A stretch of 52,205 bases of DNA, taken from contig JADGQO010000113.1 of NCBI GenBank assembly GCA_017881725.1, positions 1-52,205 of the forward strand, given 5' to 3'. The notes under the pieces were generated by a model. That model was not told the DNA's origin. It saw only the letters and a program-made list of their open reading frames with translations, and searched no databases. The stretch is from Fibrobacteria bacterium. Lineage in GTDB: Bacteria > Fibrobacterota > Fibrobacteria > UBA11236. Each line of letters starts with the position of its first letter. Positions within the stretch are counted from its first letter, which is position 1. The position numbers and the translations under genes were made by a program. Of this stretch, positions 1 to 8,546 are shown piece by piece.

Positions 1-2
1 GA

Positions 3-593
3 TTCAAACTGTATCGTTTCCTGGGCATGGAATTCCGCGTGGTCTACACCGTCGAGGACGCCATTCCCATCAGCGAGGCGCGGTTGGCGTATTTGCTCGC
101 CGATCTGCCTTTGGCCGCCAAGCTGGTCAGCCACTTCCAAAAAGAGCCGTACGAAGCTCAATACTTGGATGCGGAACGCACGCATTTTCAAGGGACCAAA
201 GGCAAACACTTGAAGGGCGACGCTGCCCTGATTTCCGGTTCCTCCCAGGAAAAGCATTTGTTTTATTTCGGGTATGGGATCGCGACCGTGGCCTGGTGGA
301 CCTTGCGCGGCCCGGCCTATATGGATTTTTCCTACTCTACCGATCCGGCCAAGGATAAGTTGCTGCGCTATCGAATGAAAATCCTGGTTTTTCCCGGCAA
401 CGGTTTCATCAACGGAATCATGAACCTCGGCTTGTTCAAAAAGGTGGTGCTGGGAAAAATCCGCGAAGTCCTGGATGATATCACCCAGTCGGCGCAAAAG
501 CTGGCCGCCACCGGACAGGACAAGATTTTGGAAAGCAAGGATTGGACCGCGGATGAGAAAAAGAAAATTTCCGAGTTCCTGAAACTACCCTGA
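3..593 (+). CDS. Hypothetical protein, probably 5'-truncated by the window edge
   Basis: I do not recognise this family. The reading frame is open from the first complete codon at position 3, and the first ATG at 27 has no purine-rich ribosome site before it, so the gene probably starts outside the window. The visible protein (about 196 residues) has no signal peptide or obvious membrane helix. It has a central aromatic-rich stretch with WW and Y/F clusters at about residues 85-115 and a lysine-rich helical C-terminus. The stop codon overlaps the trmH start (TGATG), so the two genes are probably co-transcribed and translationally coupled. That coupling alone does not assign it to RNA modification. 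Coding status is well supported by the overlap and length; the function is unknown. Confidence 0.7.
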   Translation, partial: FKLYRFLGMEFRVVYTVEDAIPISEARLAYLLADLPLAAKLVSHFQKEPYEAQYLDAERTHFQGTKGKHLKGDAALISGSSQEKHLFYFGYGIATVAWWTLRGPAYMDFSYSTDPAKDKLLRYRMKILVFPGNGFINGIMNLGLFKKVVLGKIREVLDDITQSAQKLAATGQDKILESKDWTADEKKKISEFLKLP

Positions 594-1258
594 TGAGCAT
601 GGAAGATACCGAAGCGTTAATCGAAAAGTACGGCTATAAATTGACCGAACATCGGCGCGAATTGTTGCGGCAGGTGGTGGATCAACGCGTGCGTCATTTC
701 ACGTTGGTGCTGGAAGACCTCAAGGATCCGCATAATATCAGCGCCGTCATCCGGACATGCGAGGTATTCGGTTTCCAGGACGTCCATGTGATTTCGGAAG
801 TGAACCCCTACCGCGTGGGCCGATCGGTGCTGAAGGGCAGCTATAAATGGCTGGATATCCACTGCTATTCGAAGCGTAAGCGCTGCCTGGAAGGCCTGAA
901 AGCCCGGGGATATCAAATCGCGGTGGCGTCGACGTCTTCGGAGTCAACGACCTTGGACGCCATCGATTTCTCGCGGCCGACCGCCTTTTACATGGGGTCG
1001 GAAACCATGGGTAACCATCCGGATACCTTGGCCGCAGCCGATATCCGGTTTCGTATTCCGCAATACGGCCTGACCGAAAGCATGAACGTGTCGGTGTGCG
1101 CCGGAGTTCTCGTAGCGAATCTCGATCGCTGGCTGAAGGATCATGGCCGGGAAAACTTCCGTTTGCCAGACGCCGAGCGGAACGCCTTGCTGGCTACCTT
1201 CTTCGAGCGCAGCGCCGTGGGTGTGGACCGGAACTCCCCGATCCATTACATCGATTAA
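593..1258 (+). CDS. trmH: tRNA (guanosine(18)-2'-O)-methyltransferase, TrmH/SpoU family
   Basis: This is a SPOUT-class methyltransferase that uses S-adenosylmethionine to 2'-O-methylate a tRNA guanosine, Gm18 in TrmH proper. All three SpoU motifs are visible. Motif 1 is at about residues 38-60 (LEDLKDPHNISAVIRTCEVFG) with the conserved Asn48 and catalytic-type Arg54. Motif 2 is at about 132-141 (FYMGSETMG). Motif 3 is at about 154-175 (IPQYGLTESMNVSVCAGV), which forms the trefoil knot and cofactor site. The length of 221 aa is normal for TrmH and there is no extra N-terminal RNA-binding domain of the RlmB type. The ATG at 593 overlaps the upstream stop by one base; a second in-frame ATG at 599 is an alternative start. 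The family is certain. The exact target nucleotide is inferred from the short architecture. Confidence 0.9.
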   Translation: MSMEDTEALIEKYGYKLTEHRRELLRQVVDQRVRHFTLVLEDLKDPHNISAVIRTCEVFGFQDVHVISEVNPYRVGRSVLKGSYKWLDIHCYSKRKRCLEGLKARGYQIAVASTSSESTTLDAIDFSRPTAFYMGSETMGNHPDTLAAADIRFRIPQYGLTESMNVSVCAGVLVANLDRWLKDHGRENFRLPDAERNALLATFFERSAVGVDRNSPIHYID

Positions 1259-1277
1259 AGGTCTCCTACAAATAGCC

Positions 1278-1295
1278 GGTATCCTGATAGCTACC
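1278..1295. repeat. Degenerate copy of the GTAAC-N6-GTTAC dyad in a convergent intergenic gap
   Basis: GGTATC-CTGATA-GCTACC is an 18-bp imperfect inverted repeat in the 43-bp gap between trmH and the convergent aldo/keto reductase gene. It differs from the five exact copies of the dyad at one base in each arm. It has no T tract on either side, so it does not look like an intrinsic terminator. Its membership in the repeat family is tentative. Confidence 0.35.
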
Positions 1296-1301
1296 GATGA
1301 G

Positions 1302-2276
1302 CTACCAGTTCCCCGCGTGCCAGTTGCCGCGGTGCCAGTAGTGCTCGCGTAGCTTCGCCCACAGGGCTTGCGGCAATGCCGGCAAATCGGATACGGCCAA
1401 ATTGGCGTCGGCTTGGGATACGTTGCGGATGCCCGCGATGACGGTGCCCACCGCATCCGGTTGCAAGGCGAATTTCAAAGCGGCTTGCGGGAGGGTATAG
1501 CCCGAGCCATCCAACTCGCGGCGGATTTTTTCCACGCGCGCGACGGTGCGTGGCAGGCGATCGCCCCGGAAATATTCGCGCCGGAAATCGGACTCTTCGA
1601 ATTTCGTATCGTTCGTGAAGCGTCCGGTTAACGCGCCTTCGTCCAAGGCGACGCGGACTATCACTCCCACATCGTGTTCTTTCGCCGCGGGAAAAATTTC
1701 CGCGACGGCTTCCTGTTCGAAAATATTATAGATGACTTGCACCGTGTCCACGAATCCGTTGCGGATCAGATCCACCACGCAGTTTTGATCGTGTTCGGGC
1801 GTGGAAATGCCGATATGCTTAATCTTGCCTTCGTCCTTGAGTTTGCGCAGGGTCAGGAAAGGCTGCGGATCCCGGTTCCAGGCGCGCGTCCAGGTATGCA
1901 ATTGCAGGAGATCGAGACATTCGACATTGAGGTTGCGCAAGCGCTCTTCAACGTTGCGGCGCAGGTATTCGGCCGAGTAGCAAGTTTCAACGGAGTCATA
2001 TGGGGAAGGCGGCCAATGGCCTCCGCCGGGCGGCGTCTTGGTTACGACAATCATCGGATCCTTGCGCTCCTTGCGGAATCGGGCGATGACCTGTTCGCTT
2101 TGGCCGTATCCCGCAGCGGTATCGATGAAGTTAACGCCGCTGTCCACGGCCCTGTGCAAGGCTTTTAGCGAATCCGTTTCGCTTTGTTTTCCCCAGTGGG
2201 CATTGCCCAACGCCCATGCGCCGAAGCCGATTTCCGAAACGCGGTATCCTGTTTTTCCCAACCGACGAAACTTCAT
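1302..2276 (-). CDS. Aldo/keto reductase
   Basis: This is a predicted NADPH-dependent oxidoreductase of the aldo/keto reductase superfamily (TIM barrel, cytoplasmic), 324 aa. The N-terminus MKFRRLGKTGYRVSEIGFG is typical of the bacterial YdhF/YajO-like groups. The catalytic tetrad can be located as Asp and Tyr in FIDTAAGYG, Lys in VVTK and His in LQLH. HIGIST and the C-terminal GTVIAGIRNVSQADAN segment match the substrate/NADPH phosphate-binding region. The frame is open for another 75 codons upstream, but the start at 2276 is preferred because it begins the conserved beta-strand and follows GAGGT at a good distance. The gene is convergent with trmH and divergent from the phosphodiesterase fusion. 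The substrate cannot be deduced. Confidence 0.9.
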   Translation of the reverse strand: MKFRRLGKTGYRVSEIGFGAWALGNAHWGKQSETDSLKALHRAVDSGVNFIDTAAGYGQSEQVIARFRKERKDPMIVVTKTPPGGGHWPPSPYDSVETCYSAEYLRRNVEERLRNLNVECLDLLQLHTWTRAWNRDPQPFLTLRKLKDEGKIKHIGISTPEHDQNCVVDLIRNGFVDTVQVIYNIFEQEAVAEIFPAAKEHDVGVIVRVALDEGALTGRFTNDTKFEESDFRREYFRGDRLPRTVARVEKIRRELDGSGYTLPQAALKFALQPDAVGTVIAGIRNVSQADANLAVSDLPALPQALWAKLREHYWHRGNWHAGNW

Positions 2277-2399
2277 GCTGACCTCGTTAGATTGTTGGAG
2301 CCCGGGTGCAGAAATTAGCAATCCGGCAGTTGCTGCTGCCGGCAGTCGCTGCCGCCGCCTGCCTCCGCTTCCGACCGCATCGCCATCGGCTAGTTTTGA

Positions 2400-2428
2400 A
2401 TATTTCCAGAAATAGGATGAATGGTCAA
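2400..2428 (-). promoter_or_regulatory. Possible sigma-70-like promoter for the aldo/keto reductase gene
   Basis: On the minus strand TTGACC (2428-2423) is followed after 17 bases by AAATAT (2405-2400), about 124 bases before the ATG. The -35 match is good (5/6) but the -10 match is poor (3/6). It lies in the 276-base divergent gap with the fusion gene. This is a weak call. Confidence 0.22.
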
Positions 2429-2552
2429 GTTCCACAAATTCCCGCGTTGATTCGCGCCCCCATTGGACCGCTTCACAAATCACCGATTCCGCATTAGGCA
2501 TTTGCCTGCGAAGAAATGGAGTTTGTAATTGCCAGAAAGACTGAGGTGGCGG

Positions 2553-4976
2553 ATGTCAGGTCGGTTTTTCAGCCGTAGCGAGTGGATGTCCCGGCTTTTG
2601 GGGCTATCCAAGCATAGCGACGGCGCGCCGGGTTTGGTGCTGATCCAGATCGACGGCCTCTCCCATGAGGAAATCCAACGCGCCCTGGAAAAAGGGGAGA
2701 TGCCTTTCGCATCCCGGTTGATGAGGCGCGAAGGTTATACGCTTCGGCCCATGTACTCGGGATTGCCGTCCAACACTGCGGCGATGCAGGGCGAATTGAT
2801 GTACGGAGTGCCGGGAGTGGTGCCGGCATTCAGCTTCCTGGATCGGACCCATCAATGCGTTAGCCGCATGATCGAGCCGGAGGCTGCTTTGCGTGTGGAA
2901 AAGGAACTTGCCGGCAAAGGGGTGCCGTTGCTGTGCGGAGGCAGCTCGTATGGAAACGTCTATACCGGTGGAGCGGAGGAACCACGATGGTGCGCCGCGT
3001 CCATGGGCTGGGGCACCGCGACGAAAGCCCCTGGGCTCTTGACCTTGATGGCGCTGGTTTTGTTGAACCTGTGGGGCTTCGTGCGTACCCTGGCTTTCGC
3101 GGCGTTGGAATTCATGCTCGCGTTCTGGGACGCCTTTCGTGGCGCGTTCAGCGGAGAGCACGTCGCGGCGGAATTCAAATTCATTCCGGCGCGCGTCGGG
3201 GTATGCATCTTGATGCGGGAATGGATTACCGAAGGCGCGAAAATGGATATCGCGCGCGGATTGCCCGTGGTACATCTTAACTTCATCGGCTACGATGAAC
3301 AGTCCCATCGCCGCGGACCGGATGCCGCCTTCGCCCATTGGGTGTTGAAGGGCATCGACGACTCCATCAAACGCATTCACACGGCCACGCGAAAATCAAA
3401 GCGCCGGAAATACACGGTGTGGATTTACTCCGATCACGGCCAGGTGAAATCGCAACCTTACGTGAATATCATGGGCATGACCTTGCCGGAAAAAGTCCGC
3501 GAACTTTATGCGAAAACACCTTTAGTGGCGGTACCGCGGAAATGGCGTTTGGCCCAACCCCGGCGGGCGGGCGAGGAGAGCCAGCGCATCCGCATGCTCG
3601 GAGGCCGCAGGCTGCAGAAATTCATTCCCGTGCCGTCGCATACCAACGCCGCAACCCATCCCCAGCAGGCTCCGGTGGTGACCGATTTGGGTCCCGTGGG
3701 ACTGGTGTATTTGGATTCCCTCGATGGCGCGGACAAAAGACATGCCTTGGGTGAACAACTGGCGCGCGCAGGCGGCGTTCCCATCGTCATCGATAAGCAT
3801 TCCCATCACGGCCTGCGTGGATGGACGGCGGATGGGGAATTCCATCTGCCTCGCGATGCTGAAAAAATATTGGGTGATCATCCCTATCGCGCCCTGCTGC
3901 TGCCCGATTTGGAAAGGCTTTGCCGCCATCGGCTCAGCGGCGACCTCATCCTCCTGGGATGGAAATCGGGAATCACGACTCCCGTCACTTTCGCCCAGGA
4001 AAACGGTTCCCATGGGGGCATCAGTCCGCAAGAGTGCACCGCTTTTTTTCTCGGTCCTCCCGTCAGCCAAGCTTTGCTGATCACCGGTACCATCCGTCCC
4101 GTGGACCTCCATGAAGCCGTGCTGGCCTATCGGAAAGGAACGAGAATGCGCCCTTCCAAAACCGCGGGGCCATCCGCCGCGCCGGGCCGACTGCGCGTGA
4201 TGACCTACAATGTCCATGCCTGCGTGGGCATGGATGGACGCCATGACATCGACCGGGTGGCGCAAGTCATCGCCGCCGCGAATCCCGACGTCGTCTGCCT
4301 GCAGGAATTGGATCATGGGAATACGCGCTCGGAAAAACTGCATCAGGCCAGGGAAATCGCCGAACGCTTGAAATTTGATTATCACTATCATGCCGCCCGC
4401 GAAGTGGAGGATGAACGATTCGGAAACGCTATACTTACCCGGCACCCCGTGCGTTTGATTCGGGCTGCGGCTCTGCCCGCCATGCCGTCGCGTCGCACGC
4501 GCGAGCCGCGCGGGGCCTTGTGGGTGGAAGTCGATTGGGACGGGTCGCCCATACATATCGTCAATACCCACTTGGGATTGCGAAGCGAGGAGCGCCGCTT
4601 ACAGGTCGAGGCTTTGTTGGGAAGCCGATGGTTGGGGTCCCGCGATCAAAACATCCCTCTGGTTCTTTGCGGCGATTTGAACTGCGGACCCAATTCGCGC
4701 GAAGTCCGCGAACTGCGAACCCAATTCAACGACGTCCAAACCCAGTTGCCCAACCACCGACCCCGTAACACCTGGGCTACGGTGGCTCCGATTCGGCGCA
4801 TCGACCATATTCTTGTGAGTCAGGAATTGGGCGTTTTGCGCGTGGAAGTGCCGCAATCTTCCGAGGCCCGCCGGGCGTCGGATCATCTGCCTTTAATTGC
4901 CGAGTTGTCCTTGCGAAAGGCGGCGCCAGGCCGCGTGGTTGCCTCCCTACTACCCGGAGGCAGGCATGTGGCTTAA
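2553..4976 (+). CDS. Fusion: alkaline-phosphatase-superfamily phosphodiesterase + endonuclease/exonuclease/phosphatase (EEP) domain
   Basis: This 807-aa protein joins two unrelated metal-dependent phosphoesterases. Residues about 25-520 are a type I phosphodiesterase/nucleotide pyrophosphatase-like domain: LIQIDGLS (Asp34), a nucleophile-type Thr74 in PSNTAAM, FIGYDEQSHRRGPD, the YSDHGQ metal pair and a late SHGG histidine. A hydrophobic stretch of one or two helices (about 158-198) interrupts it and suggests a membrane anchor. Residues about 545-795 form an EEP domain with MTYNVHACVG, CLQELD, NTHLGL, CGDLNCG and the terminal SDHLPL, so all catalytic signatures are present. ATG 2553 is chosen over TTG 2529 because GAGGTGG lies just upstream. 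The stop overlaps the next gene by 11 bases. A phospholipid, sphingolipid or nucleotide phosphodiester substrate is possible; none can be named. Confidence 0.85.
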   Translation: MSGRFFSRSEWMSRLLGLSKHSDGAPGLVLIQIDGLSHEEIQRALEKGEMPFASRLMRREGYTLRPMYSGLPSNTAAMQGELMYGVPGVVPAFSFLDRTHQCVSRMIEPEAALRVEKELAGKGVPLLCGGSSYGNVYTGGAEEPRWCAASMGWGTATKAPGLLTLMALVLLNLWGFVRTLAFAALEFMLAFWDAFRGAFSGEHVAAEFKFIPARVGVCILMREWITEGAKMDIARGLPVVHLNFIGYDEQSHRRGPDAAFAHWVLKGIDDSIKRIHTATRKSKRRKYTVWIYSDHGQVKSQPYVNIMGMTLPEKVRELYAKTPLVAVPRKWRLAQPRRAGEESQRIRMLGGRRLQKFIPVPSHTNAATHPQQAPVVTDLGPVGLVYLDSLDGADKRHALGEQLARAGGVPIVIDKHSHHGLRGWTADGEFHLPRDAEKILGDHPYRALLLPDLERLCRHRLSGDLILLGWKSGITTPVTFAQENGSHGGISPQECTAFFLGPPVSQALLITGTIRPVDLHEAVLAYRKGTRMRPSKTAGPSAAPGRLRVMTYNVHACVGMDGRHDIDRVAQVIAAANPDVVCLQELDHGNTRSEKLHQAREIAERLKFDYHYHAAREVEDERFGNAILTRHPVRLIRAAALPAMPSRRTREPRGALWVEVDWDGSPIHIVNTHLGLRSEERRLQVEALLGSRWLGSRDQNIPLVLCGDLNCGPNSREVRELRTQFNDVQTQLPNHRPRNTWATVAPIRRIDHILVSQELGVLRVEVPQSSEARRASDHLPLIAELSLRKAAPGRVVASLLPGGRHVA

Positions 4977-7245
4977 GTGGCTGCCCTGGCGGTACTTGAT
5001 CCGATCCTTCGCGCAGAAACGCGGTTTTATCGACCCCTTGGCCGTTTTGGCGAGGCTGGAGGCGGTATCCCAACCCGCCGAAGTCGTGGCCCCCCTGGAA
5101 CTGCTGCGCGCCGGTTTGGTGCTGCATGCGCGCGGTTTCATCAACAACCAAATCATCGAACACAATCTCGACTGGGTCTGGCCTCTTTGGGTGGAGCGGC
5201 AATTCGATCCGGCCCATGGAGCCTTCCTGCCCCGTGGTTTTTCCATGACCCATTTGAACCTGACCCAGCGGAATTGGACCGCTGTGGGCTGCCCCGGCTG
5301 CGCCGAAACTCCCATCCTCGACGGGCGCGGCCTGCTCATGCCGTTCTTCGATTCCTGGTCCCTGGACGCCTGGTTCATTGCCGACGACGGCGACGCCTTG
5401 ATTCCTTCGCGGATGGAATCGGTATCCCAGCGGCTGGAAACCCAAGGTAACTTGCGTGTGATCACGGAGTCCGAATTTCTCGGCATGCGGCTCTCTACAA
5501 CGGCCATGGTCGGTTTCACATCGGATGCGCCCGTATGTTCCTATGCGCTGCGGGCGTCCTCGCCGAAATCCGGATGGCTGGTCGCATCCCTGCGCCCTTA
5601 CAATCCGGAAGGCATCAGTTTCGTCAATGACCTTTCCCTGCTGCCCCGTGGGGAAGGCTGGAAAATCAACCGTGAACATGAAGTCCGGTTTTCCCGTTCC
5701 CCGAATCATGCTTTGCTTTCCCGCTACCACGACGGCGATGTGTATTTAGCCTTGGTGAAAGGCGAAACCCATGACCAGGAACATGTGGTTTGCGACGTCG
5801 GCATGGCTACGGGAGCGGTTCTCTACCGGGTCGAGGCGGGAGGTAACTCTGAAGTTACCCTAACCGTTCCCTTGGGACCGGCTCCGAAAAAACGCCTCCA
5901 AGCTCCCCTGTCGGCGGAGGTGATGTGGTCCGACGCCCTGCAAGGCGGGACGGTATTTTCGGGCGGTCCGGGCCGTTTCGCATCCCTGTACGAAACGGCG
6001 CGACGCACGGTCCTGCTTTTGTCTCCGGGGGAAATCTACGCCGGTCCCTACACGTATAAACGCTTCTGGTTCCGGGACGCGGCCATCATCCTGCACGCCT
6101 TGATTTGCGCCGGATATCGGGACGTCGCGGAAAGGGCCATCGAAGTCTTTATCGCCAAGCAATCCGCGAGCGGGTATTTCGTCTCCCAAAGCGGGGAGTG
6201 GGATTCCAATGGACAGGTGTTATGGGCCATGGGCAGGTTTTGCAGGGTGTTCAATGCGGCTCCGAAGGCCGACTGGCTTCCCGCCTTACGTAAGGCCGTG
6301 CGTTGGATCCGGAAGAAGCGCGCGGATGGTTCGGCCGATAAAATTTATTCCGGTCTGATGCCCGCGGGTTTCAGCGCGGAACATTTGGGACCCAACGATT
6401 ATTACTACTGGGATGATTTTTGGACCGTAGCGGGATTACGGCTTGCGGCTGAAATGCTGGGCAAACTCGGGGATGGTGAGGGTGCCCACAACGCCGTCGT
6501 CGAAGCCGAAGCCTTGTCTCAGGCCGTGGACGATAGTTTGGCCCGGGTGGCCGCGCGTATCGGGACGATCGGCATGCCGGCCTCGCCGCATCGGCGCATG
6601 GACAGTGGATCCATCGGATCGGTAGCCGTCGGATTTCCCTTGCAATTGTGGCCGGCTCGGGATGAACGCCTGGCCGCGACTTTGGATTACCTCTGCCGCC
6701 ATTGCCTCCTGCGCGGAGCGCTGTACCACGATATCACCCATTCCGGCATCAATCCCTACCTCAGCCTGCACTTGGCGCAGTGCCTGCTTCGGGCGGGCGA
6801 CCCGCGTTTCCAGGGCATCATGCAGTCCGTGGCGGATTTGGCCAGCGACACAGGCCAATGGCCGGAAGCGATGCACCCGTCACTGGGCACCGGCTGCATG
6901 GGAGACGGCCAGCATGCCTGGGCGGCCGCGGAATGGATGATGATGGTCCGTAACTGTTTTTTATATGAGGAGGAATATTCGGATAAGTTAGTCCTGGGAG
7001 CCGGTCTCACCGAGGCCTGGTGCGATCCCGCGACCGGACGCGCAACTTTCGGCCCGGCACCCACCCGCTTTGGTAACGTATCGGTTACCCTAGAGACAAA
7101 GGGCGATGACGCCGCGCTGACGTGGTCGGCCGAGTGGTTCGGAAAAGAACCGGAAGTCGAAATCCGTTTCGATCCTGCAGAATGGAAAGTCGTTTCCAAC
7201 TGGGGCGGGCATTGCGCTCTCGCGCGGAACAAGCGGGCTGTATGA
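4966..7245 (+). CDS. Six-hairpin glycosidase-like protein (glycogen-debranching/GH15-like fold)
   Basis: This 759-aa protein is predicted to be cytoplasmic, with no signal peptide. The N-terminal half (to about residue 330) is beta-rich. The second half reads as an (alpha/alpha)6 barrel, with YKRFWFRDAAIILHAL at about 364-379, SGEWDSNGQVLWAMGRF at about 408-424, and a YYYWDDFW motif near 480. These Trp/Asp-rich helices resemble amylo-1,6-glucosidase and glucoamylase-type six-hairpin glycosidases, but I cannot assign a GH number or confirm the acid/base pair. ATG 4966 is preferred because CGGAGG precedes it; the frame is open upstream inside the previous gene. It overlaps the fusion gene by 11 bases and shares ATGA with the next gene, so the three are probably one translationally coupled unit. 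Two exact copies of the GTAAC-N6-GTTAC dyad fall inside it. Confidence 0.75.
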   Translation: MWLKWLPWRYLIRSFAQKRGFIDPLAVLARLEAVSQPAEVVAPLELLRAGLVLHARGFINNQIIEHNLDWVWPLWVERQFDPAHGAFLPRGFSMTHLNLTQRNWTAVGCPGCAETPILDGRGLLMPFFDSWSLDAWFIADDGDALIPSRMESVSQRLETQGNLRVITESEFLGMRLSTTAMVGFTSDAPVCSYALRASSPKSGWLVASLRPYNPEGISFVNDLSLLPRGEGWKINREHEVRFSRSPNHALLSRYHDGDVYLALVKGETHDQEHVVCDVGMATGAVLYRVEAGGNSEVTLTVPLGPAPKKRLQAPLSAEVMWSDALQGGTVFSGGPGRFASLYETARRTVLLLSPGEIYAGPYTYKRFWFRDAAIILHALICAGYRDVAERAIEVFIAKQSASGYFVSQSGEWDSNGQVLWAMGRFCRVFNAAPKADWLPALRKAVRWIRKKRADGSADKIYSGLMPAGFSAEHLGPNDYYYWDDFWTVAGLRLAAEMLGKLGDGEGAHNAVVEAEALSQAVDDSLARVAARIGTIGMPASPHRRMDSGSIGSVAVGFPLQLWPARDERLAATLDYLCRHCLLRGALYHDITHSGINPYLSLHLAQCLLRAGDPRFQGIMQSVADLASDTGQWPEAMHPSLGTGCMGDGQHAWAAAEWMMMVRNCFLYEEEYSDKLVLGAGLTEAWCDPATGRATFGPAPTRFGNVSVTLETKGDDAALTWSAEWFGKEPEVEIRFDPAEWKVVSNWGGHCALARNKRAV
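5842..5859. repeat. GTAAC-N6-GTTAC dyad, exact copy 1
   Basis: GGTAAC-TCTGAA-GTTACC lies inside the glycosidase-like gene. The arms extend to 7 bp (GGTAACT/AGTTACC). In frame it encodes G-N-x-x-V-T, the same codon phase as the other four exact copies. Confidence 0.55.
7072..7089. repeat. GTAAC-N6-GTTAC dyad, exact copy 2
   Basis: GGTAAC-GTATCG-GTTACC lies near the 3' end of the glycosidase-like gene, 1,230 bases after copy 1. The arms are 6 bp and the codon phase is the same (G-N-V-S-V-T). Confidence 0.55.
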
Positions 7246-8546
7246 GAATCCTGATGCTGACCAACACGTATTTGCCCTTCGCGGGCGGTGTACCGAGATC
7301 GATTTCAACCTTCGCCGGGCAGTACAAAAAACTTGGCCACCAAGTCAAGATCGTCGCTCCCGACTATCCGGGTCAGGTTCCCGATCCCGATGTGATCCGC
7401 GTCCCGGCCATGCAGGAATTCCAGGGAACGGCTTTCAGCGTGCATTGGCCCATACCGTTTTACTTGTCCGATTTCGTGGAAAGTTTCCGGCCCGAGTTGA
7501 TCCACTCCCACCATCCTTTTCTGCTGGGGAATACCGCGCTGCGCATGGCGGTCCATTCGGATGCGCCTTTGGTCTTCACCTTCCATACCTTCTACGAGCA
7601 TTATGTCCATTACTTTCCGGTGGCCGAACCGGCGGCCTTGAAGCGCTTCGTCACCGTGTTGGCTTCCCGGTACGCCAATCTCTGCGACCATATCATCGCT
7701 CCGAGCCGCGCCGTGGAAAAGGCATTGTTGTCGCACGGGGTCACCAAACCCATCGACGTCATTCCCACCGGGGTGGACGTGGATTTTTTTTCCTCCGGTT
7801 CCCGAGAGCGTTTTCGGAAAAACCAAGGAATTCCGGCGGAGGCTTTCGTGGTTGGCTTCGTGAGCCGGTTGGCCGAGGAAAAAAATTTGACTTTCCTCTG
7901 CGACGCCGTTCTACGCTTTCTATCCATGGATCCGAATGCATGGTTCGTTATTGCCGGAATCGGTCCGATGGAAGATGAATTGCGTTTGCGATTTTCACAT
8001 TCGTCCTGTGGCTCCCGCATCCGCATGACGGGTAACTTGGAAGGCAATAACCTGGCGGATGCCTATCAGGCCTTCGATGTTTTTCCTTTCGCGTCCCTGT
8101 CCGAAACCCAGGGCCTGGTCGTCTTGGAAGCGATGGCCGCCAGTCTGCCTGTAGTTGCCTTGCGCGGTCCCGGGGTAGAAGACATATTGCGCGACGGTGT
8201 CAACGGGCGCTTACTGGAAACCGCCGATACCCGGGAGTTCGCCGAGGCCTTGCGATGGGTTGCTGATGTCCCGCAAGCGCTCCGGCAGGCATTGCGGGTC
8301 GGGGCTCAATCGACGGCTGTGGAGTTTTCCGATGTCGCCTGCGCGCGGAAAGCCATGCGCCTTTATGGTGCAGCGCGACGTGAGGTCAAAGCTCTCCATG
8401 AACACAAATCCGCCTGGGAGGAGTTCGCCACCACCCTGACGACGGAATGGAATCTCTTGGCCAATTTGGGTCTGGCCGCCGGGGAGGCAATTTTCGAAAC
8501 CGCGAATGATAGAGCCAAAAACTTAGAGAAAGGCGATTCTGGATAA
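7242..8546 (+). CDS. Glycosyltransferase, GT4 family (GT-B fold)
   Basis: This 434-aa cytoplasmic or membrane-associated retaining glycosyltransferase would move a sugar from an NDP-sugar to an acceptor. The N-terminus MRILMLTNTYLPFAGGV is the glycine-rich acceptor loop of GT4 enzymes, followed by HSHHPFLLG and TFHTFYEHYVHYFP. The C-terminal Rossmann half starts near residue 180 (IDVIPTGVDVDFF) and carries GFVSRLAEEKN and the nucleotide-sugar motif SETQGLVVLEAMA, with the E-x7-E arrangement near residues 290-298. It resembles alpha-mannosyl or alpha-glucosyl transferases acting on diacylglycerol or phosphatidylinositol, but the donor is unproven. ATG 7242 overlaps the upstream TGA (ATGA); the open frame further upstream lies inside the glycosidase-like gene and is ignored. 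About 50 C-terminal residues after the GT fold are helical. Confidence 0.9.
   Translation: MRILMLTNTYLPFAGGVPRSISTFAGQYKKLGHQVKIVAPDYPGQVPDPDVIRVPAMQEFQGTAFSVHWPIPFYLSDFVESFRPELIHSHHPFLLGNTALRMAVHSDAPLVFTFHTFYEHYVHYFPVAEPAALKRFVTVLASRYANLCDHIIAPSRAVEKALLSHGVTKPIDVIPTGVDVDFFSSGSRERFRKNQGIPAEAFVVGFVSRLAEEKNLTFLCDAVLRFLSMDPNAWFVIAGIGPMEDELRLRFSHSSCGSRIRMTGNLEGNNLADAYQAFDVFPFASLSETQGLVVLEAMAASLPVVALRGPGVEDILRDGVNGRLLETADTREFAEALRWVADVPQALRQALRVGAQSTAVEFSDVACARKAMRLYGAARREVKALHEHKSAWEEFATTLTTEWNLLANLGLAAGEAIFETANDRAKNLEKGDSG

Noticed and set aside
3522-4571. Open frame of 349 codons on the minus strand
   Set aside because: It is antisense to the fusion gene, whose own motifs cover the whole interval.
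4777-5730. Open frame of 317 codons on the minus strand
   Set aside because: It is antisense to the overlapping fusion and glycosidase-like genes, with no recognisable domain.
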